Of a DNA stretch of 21,424 nucleotides, positions 14,713 to 21,424 are shown piece by piece (position 1 is the first letter of the stretch; each line of letters begins with the position of its first letter). Under the pieces are notes generated by a model. The model searched no databases. It saw only the letters and a program-made list of their open reading frames with translations, and was not told the DNA's origin. Made by a program: the position numbers and the translations under genes. Source of the stretch: Ruminococcaceae bacterium UBA3220 (GTDB lineage: Bacteria > Bacillota > Clostridia > Oscillospirales > Acutalibacteraceae); contig DEWC01000097.1 of assembly GCA_002363095.1 (NCBI GenBank), forward strand, positions 1 through 21,424. Direction: 5' to 3'.

Positions 14713-15849
14713 TTATGCCGAAAGTTTATTCTTATATATTCTCTTTAAAATGAATTCCCATACCATACGGTAGATTACAATAACGGCAAGTGTTATGGCA
14801 AAATTAAGCGCGCTTTCGCCCATTTTAACGCCGTACTGCCCGATAACTCTCGGTTCAATACCGGTAAGTCTTCCGACAAAGGTTGAAATAACCATGTGTA
14901 CGAGTAAAATCGGAAGTGTTCGGAATCCAATCCAGATGAGCGCTTTGTTAAGAATCGGTACTTTTTCAAGAAGACGGCTCAGACAGATTACCATAAACGG
15001 CGCCATTATGCCGTAGAGTACGCAAGGGAATACATCGAGCGCACCGTAATACATAAATATGCCTGCGGCAAAAGCGCCTGCGCCGCCGAACGACAACTGG
15101 ATTAAGGTAATCAAAGCGAGGGTTACAAGTGAATTGATAACCATCCATTTTTTCTTTGTGAAATCTTTTGAAAGAACTTTATGTTTGCCGAGCATTGCTC
15201 CTATAAGTATAAGCGCCGTTGCCATAGGCACATTTTGAATATTAAGGGGTAGTCCCTTCCCCATACTGTCAACGCGGAGATTTAAGAAGAAGGAAAGAAA
15301 AACGAGACCCGTTGTTACCGAATAGAAGCGTTTCATTGAAGCGAGAGTCCAGTCTGCAATAAGGAAAAACAGAATATCCGCAAAAAAGAGAATAACAATA
15401 AACCAAAATGTTCCCACGACGCTTGTGAACGGAATTCCTTTTGTAACAACGCCCATTGTTTGAACATCTTCGGTTGAATGACGGCTTAACAGAAACGCAA
15501 GATACTGCCGGGCGCATTCTTTAAGTGTCATAGCCGATGTAATCAGGTTATACGCCGTTGTCATAACCCATATTACAACAGAATAAATGAAATAAGGCTT
15601 TACAAGTTGTAAAGTGCGGCGTTTGATTGACTGCCACGGTGTTCGGGCACCGGGACGGTAATAATAGCCCGAGAGAGTGAAATAAAACGGCATAAGCCAT
15701 ACTTCGGTTATTGCTATAACGAGAAGATACCACTTCGGGTAATCAAAAATATGCACCTGCATAACAAGCAGAATACCTATTCCTTTCGCTATATCGTGTG
15801 CATAATCACGGTCTTTTTTCATAAGCGGGTTTTTAATATTTTCTGACAC
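14713..15849 (-). CDS. Membrane acyltransferase (acyltransferase-3 family)
   Basis: An integral membrane protein with about ten hydrophobic helices, of the acyltransferase-3 family (PF01757), which moves acyl groups (often acetyl or succinyl) onto sugars, wall polymers or lipids outside the cell. Near the N-terminus H36 in MQVHIF (counting from the GTG at 15858) is the family's conserved histidine, and PFYFTLSGYYYRPG follows, close to the family's F-x-x-S-G-Y/F. The frame is open to a GTG at 15858 that overlaps the upstream stop, but GAGGTGA (15861-15855) fits much better with the GTG at 15849, so I use that. An ATG at 15822 is possible but has no ribosome site. Tight coupling to the STAS-ANL gene suggests the two enzymes act in one pathway: activation of an acyl group, then transfer at the membrane. 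Confidence 0.85.
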   Translation of the reverse strand: MSENIKNPLMKKDRDYAHDIAKGIGILLVMQVHIFDYPKWYLLVIAITEVWLMPFYFTLSGYYYRPGARTPWQSIKRRTLQLVKPYFIYSVVIWVMTTAYNLITSAMTLKECARQYLAFLLSRHSTEDVQTMGVVTKGIPFTSVVGTFWFIVILFFADILFFLIADWTLASMKRFYSVTTGLVFLSFFLNLRVDSMGKGLPLNIQNVPMATALILIGAMLGKHKVLSKDFTKKKWMVINSLVTLALITLIQLSFGGAGAFAAGIFMYYGALDVFPCVLYGIMAPFMVICLSRLLEKVPILNKALIWIGFRTLPILLVHMVISTFVGRLTGIEPRVIGQYGVKMGESALNFAITLAVIVIYRMVWEFILKRIYKNKLSA

Positions 15850-15854
15850 ATCAA

Positions 15855-17714
15855 TCACCTCAAACCAAGTTTTGCAAGGACTTCTTTTTTAAGCGTTATT
15901 GCGTCTATTTTTCCGCTGCCGAGCATCGGAAATTTATCGACGATAACAAAATAAGCGGGGATTTTATATTTTGCAAGTTTATCAGACAGCGTCTGTCTTG
16001 CGGCGTCCTCGTCAAATTCCGCGCCGTCTTTCAGCATAATAACGGCGGCAACCTCCTCGCCGAGCACCTCATGCGGTACGCCTATGACCTTGACATCGGC
16101 AACACCGGGAAGTTTGGCGATTTCATCCGCAATCTCACCGGGAGAAATATTCTCACCGCCGCGTATTATCAAATCCTTTGCCCTGCCGACAAGTTTTAAG
16201 TAGCCGTCCGGCAAGACGACGCCGAGGTCTCCCGTTGCAAGCCAGCCCTCGTCATCAAGAGGTTGCTTTTCAATGGGGAGGTTATAGTAGCATATAATCA
16301 TTTCCTTTGAGCGTATGTAAATCTCGCCGGGTTCTCCGTCCGGAACCTTTTTGCCGTTTGCGGGGTTACGGATTTCGATTTCAATGCCGTTCGCATTTGT
16401 GCCTACCGTTTGCGTGATATGCTCAAAAGTGTCCTCATAGTGCGTTATGGTGATTACGGCGTTTTCCGACATTCCGTAGATATTACAAAAATGATTGTTC
16501 GGCAAGAGAGAGTGGAGCATAGTCATCTGCGACTCGCTTATGGCAGAACCTCCGAGAGCCGATACGCGCAGTGACGAAAGGGCTTCCGGCGTGAACGACG
16601 GTTGCTGAATCATAGCAAGGAACATTGTGGGAACGGTATTAAAAATAGTACATTTTTCATTCTTAATTATATCTATCAGCGTTTCGGGCTTATTGTTAAC
16701 GGGAATGTAGGAAACGCAACCGTACAAAAGCCCTATTCCTATACAGGAGGCAAAACCGAACACATGGAAAAACGGCAGGAACGCACATGATTTATCCGCG
16801 CTTGTAAAATCGCATTCCGCGCTTATTGCCTTTACCGAATTAAGAAGATTGAAAGAAGAGGAAAGAACCGCCTTCGGTTTTCCGGTGGAGCCCGAAGTGA
16901 ATATAACAACGCTCGGGTCATCAAAATGGAATGTTTCATTGAATTTATCCGAAACATCATCATATTCCGCAAGCCGTTCGGTAAAATCTACGCCCATTCC
17001 GATATCATACATATATGTTACGGCGGATCTGCCGCCGAGCAATGCGGCGGAGAAAATGCCGAAATCGGTAATCCCGGGTATGGCTCCGTAGCAAAGATAG
17101 GTGATTTCACCTATTTCCGCGAGGGTTGCAATCTCGTCGGGTTTAAGTCCGTAGTTTACAAGAAGCGCAATCGCGCCGAGTTTTTGTACCGCAAAAAATG
17201 TTATAATCCAGTTTATGGAGTTCGGAGAGCAAATCCCGACATGAGAGCCTTTCTTAACGCCTGCCTTCGCAAGGTCGTTGGCTACAATCTGCGAGAGACG
17301 GTCGATATCTCGCCATGTGTAACTGCGACCGGCAAAGACAAAGGCGAGCCCGTCGTTCGACCTCTTTTTCAAAAGTTCTTTAAAACTGAGATGACAGTCA
17401 ACCTCATTTACCTCTTTGAGGGTGTATGTCAGAATATTGGAAAATCCGGTAATCTGAAATACTTCGGCAATCATCTCATTGACATTGATGATATGCATGG
17501 TGGTTTCCGAAAGTTTTTTTCGGGCAACAAGTAAAACCCGAAGTCCGGCGGATGTTATATAATCCGTTTTGTCAAAATCAATTGTCAGGTCCAGATCGCC
17601 GTAATCAAGTTTCAACAGAGTTTCGCTGAGTTTCGGAGCCGTCTCGGTATCAACCGTTCCTTCGGTAGCAACGACAACCTTATTGCCGTTTTTAGTAACA
17701 TCAATCAAAAGCAT
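15855..17714 (-). CDS. STAS domain fused to acyl-CoA synthetase-like (ANL) enzyme
   Basis: A 619-residue fusion. Residues 1-100 are a STAS domain like anti-sigma-factor antagonists: GTVDTETAP (19-27), DFDKTDYITSAGLRVLL with the phosphorylatable-type Ser55, and IAEVFQITGF (82-91). Residues 108-619 are a complete adenylate-forming ligase: P-loop FTSGSTGKPK (272-281), NIYGMSE (411-417), WLATGDLG (491-498), GRAKDLIIRGGENISP hinge region (510-525) and GSGKID with catalytic Lys602. The enzyme should activate a carboxylic acid as adenylate and pass it to CoA or a carrier. The substrate is unknown. STAS fusions to ANL enzymes are not a standard form that I know, and suggest regulation by phosphorylation or docking to a sigma-regulator-like network. 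It is first in a two-gene operon with an acyltransferase and has its own promoter and an AAGGTGAT site. Confidence 0.92.
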   Translation of the reverse strand: MLLIDVTKNGNKVVVATEGTVDTETAPKLSETLLKLDYGDLDLTIDFDKTDYITSAGLRVLLVARKKLSETTMHIINVNEMIAEVFQITGFSNILTYTLKEVNEVDCHLSFKELLKKRSNDGLAFVFAGRSYTWRDIDRLSQIVANDLAKAGVKKGSHVGICSPNSINWIITFFAVQKLGAIALLVNYGLKPDEIATLAEIGEITYLCYGAIPGITDFGIFSAALLGGRSAVTYMYDIGMGVDFTERLAEYDDVSDKFNETFHFDDPSVVIFTSGSTGKPKAVLSSSFNLLNSVKAISAECDFTSADKSCAFLPFFHVFGFASCIGIGLLYGCVSYIPVNNKPETLIDIIKNEKCTIFNTVPTMFLAMIQQPSFTPEALSSLRVSALGGSAISESQMTMLHSLLPNNHFCNIYGMSENAVITITHYEDTFEHITQTVGTNANGIEIEIRNPANGKKVPDGEPGEIYIRSKEMIICYYNLPIEKQPLDDEGWLATGDLGVVLPDGYLKLVGRAKDLIIRGGENISPGEIADEIAKLPGVADVKVIGVPHEVLGEEVAAVIMLKDGAEFDEDAARQTLSDKLAKYKIPAYFVIVDKFPMLGSGKIDAITLKKEVLAKLGLR

Positions 17715-17744
17715 TAAAACATCACCTTTTTAATAAAATATATT

Positions 17745-17773
17745 TTTATGCGACAAAAACGCATTTAAGTCAA
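17745..17773 (-). promoter_or_regulatory. Promoter of the STAS-ANL/acyltransferase operon
   Basis: On the minus strand TTGACT (17773-17768) and CATAAA (17750-17745) are 17 bases apart and 30 bases before the start codon. The -35 is close to consensus and the -10 is weaker. An AT-rich run, TATATTT, follows. The 149-base gap to the permease gene holds no other clear signal. Confidence 0.55.
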
Positions 17774-17863
17774 TTTTCTGAGGCTTTTTTATCTCGTGTC
17801 AGGGCTCAAATGCCATGACGGCGTATAATTCGCCTTCGGAAAGCGGTTTTACGGTGTAACGGT

Positions 17864-20800
17864 TTATTGAATATCCGTCAGTTTCATAGTTTTCACTTTT
17901 CTAAGAGCAATCGTATTGACAATTACCGTGAATACCACTGTGATTATGGCGGCAATAAGCCATGAGGTGAAACTTACCCGTCTGTCAAAGCGGAAGAAGG
18001 GCTGTTCGAGTATTCTTATTATCCGATACGCGATTAACGAACCTGCGCCGAATCCGAGCATTATACCGAGAACGGTTGTAAGAACGGTTTCTCTCATCAC
18101 ATATTGTTTTGTCTCTTTAACGGTAAATCCGTTTATACGCATTATTATAAGTTCCCGCTTTTTGCCGTTTATGTACATATTGGTAAGGTTAAGTTGAACG
18201 ACCAGCGCCATAACCGCCGCTATCACAATAAAAAGCGCAACTACCGAATCTACGGTCGAATTCGACGCTTCAACTACTTCCCTGTCATCGTCAAAGGGGG
18301 TAATTTTTTCAAAACCGTCGACTTTTTTGAGCTGTTTTTCCAAATCCGAAGCATCGGTATTTCCGAGCCGGACAAAAAATCCGTTGTAGGTAATATCTTC
18401 GTTGAAAACCTTCTCGTAGTAGCCGGGCGACATAACTATACTGCGCCCTATATAGTTTTCAAACACGCCCGCTACGCGTAATGTCGCAGTCTTTGTTCCG
18501 CGCAAGGTAATATCAAATCTACTGCCCTTGTCTAAGTTATAAACCTCCGCGAAACGCCGTTGAATTAAAACACCGTCGGTTATATTATCAAACGGCTTTC
18601 CTGTTTTCCAATCTCTTATGCGGTAGAATTTATCCAATTTTCTTATGTCGCCGCAAAAAAGTTCGGCAACCTGCAAATTGTCTATTCTGTATGTAACATT
18701 GGTGTTCAAAAGTTTTACATATTCCGTATTTTCCGCATCGAGTATATTTTTAATCCTGTTTTCGGCATCGGAAGCGCCACCGTCATACCGGACGCCTACA
18801 TCATATTGCAATACTTCGTTATAATGGATTTTTTCGGAATTATTGAGTGATAATTTAAGTGTAACACCTATTATGATAAGGGCGCAACAACCGGCAACGC
18901 TCACAACGGTTACAACAACCCTTTTAAGGTCGGTTCGTATGTTAAGCAAAACGAGCCGTGAATAAAGCGACAGCCTGCCTTTACCTCCGGTTTTTTTGCC
19001 GCCGGTCGGCATCTTCGGTTGCATAAGGCGAACCGCCGGTTCCCTTACAAGTTTAACGCTTGCGAGCCAAACCGACACAAACGACAAAATGATACCCGCG
19101 ATAAAAGCAATCACTGCCGGCAGGATGCTGACCGTCGGTTTTGAAACATCAAACTGATAATACTTTGAAAAGCCGTTAAGCATCATAGGCTCTATAACGA
19201 AGTATGCCCCGGCAACGCCTAAAAACGCCCCGATAACCGTTGCAGATACGCCGAAAACAATATACTTTGCGAATATCTCACGGTTGAAAAAGCCAAGCGC
19301 CTTTGTTGTTCCGACCAGGGTGCGTTGCTCGTCGACTATTTTCCCGACGGTTGCGAAAATCACAAGCGCGCCGACCGCCACAAACATCAGCGAAAATGTC
19401 ATTTTAATATTCGAAAAATTTTCACTGCCGACAATTGTCTGAACAAAACTTGCGTTTCCCCTGCTGTCAAGCAATATCCATTCACAGTTTTCTATTTCAT
19501 CGAACTGTTTTTTCGCGTCGGCGAGTTTTAATTTGCCGTCGTTATACTCTGTAAGCCCGTTTTCATATTCGGCTTCGCCGTCGGCAATTTTAACCTTTCC
19601 GTCTTCAAGCGTTTTTTTGCCGGCCTTTAATTCTCTGACACCCTGCTCATATTTTGCTTTTTGGGCGTTGTATAACGAAAGCCCGCTCTTGTACTCGTTC
19701 TCGGCGCTTACAATTTGAGCTTCGGCTTCCCTAAACTTTTTAAGTCCGCTTTGGTATTTCGACAGTTCCGATATGTATTTGCCATGCGCCTTATCCCACT
19801 CCACACATGCGGTTGAAAGTTTAGTGTAACCGTCAAAAGCGGTAGCCGCCGTTTGCAAAAGAGTTTCTTTTATAGCGTCAATATCGTAATCGTCGCCGTT
19901 TTTCGGCGCTTCTTTTTTCTGAGTTGCCTCATAAATTGAGACAAGAAGTTTGTCGGGCACATTAACGGAATTGACAACCGAAGCCAAGACATCCTCAATT
20001 TTCCGGCTCACATCAAAACGAACGGTATCGGTTATATAAAGATACTTAGCCGTTTCGTCGGGACTGTCGGTTTCCGCGGTTTTTACCGTTGCCCATTTTA
20101 TAAGATTTCTATCCTCTTCACTTGTAAATATCTTCTCATACGCGTCTTTTACAATATTTCGAATTTTGGATTTTGCATCCTCAATTTCGGCAAAACCGTC
20201 TGCAAGTTTCTGCTTACCGCCGTCAAGTTCCGCCTTACCGGAGACGAGTTTCCCTTTTTCGGCATTAAGTGCCGTTTTTCCGTTTTCAATCTCGGTTTTT
20301 GCTTTTTTCAGCGTTTCATAGGCGCTGTCAAGTTCCGCCTTTGCGTTAATCAGCCGCGATTGACCGGAAATCAGTTCTTTTTCCCCTGATTTCAGTTCTT
20401 TTGTCTTTTGGTCAAGCTGCCGTCTGGCGTCTTCAAGTTTTTTAAGCGCCTCGTCGAGGCTTTTCTCACCGTCAAGAATATCCACGTTGGCAGTGTTTTT
20501 AACCTCGTTAAGGCGGCGGACGGTGGCTGATGCCGACAGTTTTTCTATCCGTTCGGTAACTTTCGCGACGCGCTCTTGGTACTCTTTTGAAAAGCGATCG
20601 ATTTTTTCGGGCTTTTCTATAACCACTTCCGCCTTCATATAACAACCGGAAAGCGCGGCACTGTCAAACGCGTCCGAAGTTACAAAAACATACGCCGCGT
20701 CAGGGGCGAGTACATTTATATGGTCGGCATGCTTCGCAATGCCGGTGATGACATAATCACTTCCGCCTAAATACTCGGCGGTATTGCCTTTAACATCGAG

Positions 20801-21250
20801 CAAAGAAACGGTATCGCCGATTTTAAGTCCGAATTCATCGGCGGTTTTTTGCTCAACGGCGCATTCGCCGGCAGTTTTCGGCAACCGCCCTTTTTCGGGC
20901 ACCGACAGGTTTATTCGGTTTGAAACCGATATAACATTAACGCTGTCGCGCTCATCCGCATAGCGGAGTTTAGCACCCGTGTATCTTATCGGCTCAACAT
21001 CCTTGACGCCCTCAACGGCGCGAATATCTTCAATATCCTCTTCGGAAAAAAGGAGGGTCGAGACCATTTCAATATCACGGAAATTGAGATTGTCATAGAT
21101 ATCGGAAGCGTTTTTGCGCAGAGCGGAAGAGGTGTACCCGATACCCAAGTACGCCGTGATACCCATAATGGCAATAAGAATAATCGAAACGAAAGAAATT
21201 TTCATCTTCCGGATGTTTCTCAGGCAATCGGTGAACTGTGTCTTCTTCAT
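17864..21250 (-). CDS. FtsX-type ABC transporter permease with large coiled-coil ectodomain
   Basis: A 1128-residue permease. A first membrane helix (about 18-40) is followed by an extracytoplasmic MacB-like domain (to about 245), a coiled-coil block (255-365), a linker, and a second coiled-coil block (490-588). The coiled coils are built from seven-residue units with many G-x-x-x-L steps (for example LVSGKAELDGGKQKLADG). An FtsX core with three helices follows (about 618-640, 660-690, 708-732), then a fourth at 775-800, a second outer domain (800-1000) and a second three-helix FtsX core (1003-1022, 1053-1078, 1096-1115). MacB/LolE-type proteins couple ATP hydrolysis to mechanical movement rather than classical transport. 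The ending KVKTMKLTDIQ is typical. GGTGAT precedes the ATG, six bases after the ATPase stop. The substrate is unknown. Wall-hydrolase control or antibiotic/peptide removal are possible. Confidence 0.9.
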   Translation of the reverse strand: MKKTQFTDCLRNIRKMKISFVSIILIAIMGITAYLGIGYTSSALRKNASDIYDNLNFRDIEMVSTLLFSEEDIEDIRAVEGVKDVEPIRYTGAKLRYADERDSVNVISVSNRINLSVPEKGRLPKTAGECAVEQKTADEFGLKIGDTVSLLDVKGNTAEYLGGSDYVITGIAKHADHINVLAPDAAYVFVTSDAFDSAALSGCYMKAEVVIEKPEKIDRFSKEYQERVAKVTERIEKLSASATVRRLNEVKNTANVDILDGEKSLDEALKKLEDARRQLDQKTKELKSGEKELISGQSRLINAKAELDSAYETLKKAKTEIENGKTALNAEKGKLVSGKAELDGGKQKLADGFAEIEDAKSKIRNIVKDAYEKIFTSEEDRNLIKWATVKTAETDSPDETAKYLYITDTVRFDVSRKIEDVLASVVNSVNVPDKLLVSIYEATQKKEAPKNGDDYDIDAIKETLLQTAATAFDGYTKLSTACVEWDKAHGKYISELSKYQSGLKKFREAEAQIVSAENEYKSGLSLYNAQKAKYEQGVRELKAGKKTLEDGKVKIADGEAEYENGLTEYNDGKLKLADAKKQFDEIENCEWILLDSRGNASFVQTIVGSENFSNIKMTFSLMFVAVGALVIFATVGKIVDEQRTLVGTTKALGFFNREIFAKYIVFGVSATVIGAFLGVAGAYFVIEPMMLNGFSKYYQFDVSKPTVSILPAVIAFIAGIILSFVSVWLASVKLVREPAVRLMQPKMPTGGKKTGGKGRLSLYSRLVLLNIRTDLKRVVVTVVSVAGCCALIIIGVTLKLSLNNSEKIHYNEVLQYDVGVRYDGGASDAENRIKNILDAENTEYVKLLNTNVTYRIDNLQVAELFCGDIRKLDKFYRIRDWKTGKPFDNITDGVLIQRRFAEVYNLDKGSRFDITLRGTKTATLRVAGVFENYIGRSIVMSPGYYEKVFNEDITYNGFFVRLGNTDASDLEKQLKKVDGFEKITPFDDDREVVEASNSTVDSVVALFIVIAAVMALVVQLNLTNMYINGKKRELIIMRINGFTVKETKQYVMRETVLTTVLGIMLGFGAGSLIAYRIIRILEQPFFRFDRRVSFTSWLIAAIITVVFTVIVNTIALRKVKTMKLTDIQ

Positions 21251-21256
21251 ACCAAA

Positions 21257-21424
21257 TCACCACACAAGTTCTTCCGCTTTAAGCGGATGCATATTTCTTT
21301 TGATGCTTGCGATCTTCCCGCCGCGCACCTTTATAACGCGATCCGCCATTTTGGCGATCTCGGGGTTGTGGGTTACCATCATAACCGTCGTACCGTTGGA
21401 TTTAACTATATTTTCAACAACCTT
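21257..21424 (-). CDS. ABC transporter ATP-binding protein, C-terminal end (cut by window edge)
   Basis: Only the last 55 residues are in the window. They include the switch histidine in VMMVTHNPEIAKMADRVI and then KVRGGKI, the usual end of a MacB/LolD-type ATPase. The Walker motifs lie outside. It ends LKAEELVW and the permease gene starts six bases later, so the two form a transporter operon and the ATPase is the partner of the FtsX permease. Confidence 0.9.
   Translation of the reverse strand, partial: KVVENIVKSNGTTVMMVTHNPEIAKMADRVIKVRGGKIASIKRNMHPLKAEELVW

Noticed and set aside
5700..14720. att sites or tRNA target at the cassette edges
   Set aside because: I compared both flanks by eye and found no shared direct repeat and no tRNA gene.
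16926..17534. 202-codon plus-strand frame opposite the STAS-ANL gene
   Set aside because: The minus-strand protein has complete STAS and ANL motifs; the opposite frame has none.

Overview
The window suggests a low-to-moderate GC Gram-positive gut or rumen bacterium of the class Clostridia (Ruminococcus/Oscillospiraceae-like). This rests on strong AGGAGG-type ribosome binding sites, a UPF0210 (PFL)/ACT pair, a NusG-domain-II/Gx-transporter pair, a threonyl-tRNA synthetase with no TGS domain, heptad-repeat intergenic DNA and an ABC permease with a long coiled-coil ectodomain. The taxonomy is inferred from gene families, not from a marker gene.

Region 1 (1-5708, minus strand) reads as one operon from a good sigma-70 type promoter at 5708-5681. 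In order of transcription it holds a small 4-TM membrane protein, an ACT-domain regulator, a UPF0210 protein, a NusG-domain-II protein, a Gx (HepT-like) transporter component, glutamine-dependent asparagine synthetase and threonyl-tRNA synthetase, the last cut by the window edge. Gaps are 1 to 45 bases and one pair overlaps by 37 bases.

Region 2 (5720-5993) is non-coding. It holds three sets of 7-bp phased repeats, two hairpins and a large imperfect inverted repeat built from the heptads, followed by a 7-bp inverted repeat just upstream of the phage genes.

Region 3 (6041-14612, plus strand) is a compact phage morphogenesis cassette: TerS-like protein, TerL, two small proteins, a major capsid protein with an Ig-like tail, portal, a putative head-tail adaptor, a putative tail hub/nozzle, and a lipoprotein of the GHL10 glycosyl hydrolase family. 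The order resembles short-tailed phages. No integrase, repressor, replication gene, tape measure, receptor-binding protein, holin or classical endolysin is present. Several stem-loops punctuate it, including a strong intrinsic terminator directly after the capsid gene. It is either a prophage remnant or a minimal, possibly host-maintained, capsid island.

Region 4 (14713-17773, minus strand) is a two-gene operon: a STAS domain fused to an acyl-CoA synthetase-like (ANL) enzyme, then a membrane acyltransferase of the acyltransferase-3 family. The pair suggests an acyl-activation and surface-acylation system with a built-in STAS module. I consider it the best candidate for an unusual system on the host side.

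Region 5 (17864-21424, minus strand) is an ABC transporter: the C-terminal end of an ATPase followed six bases later by a 1128-residue FtsX-type permease with two coiled-coil blocks. No tRNA, rRNA, CRISPR array, insertion sequence or recognisable riboswitch was seen.
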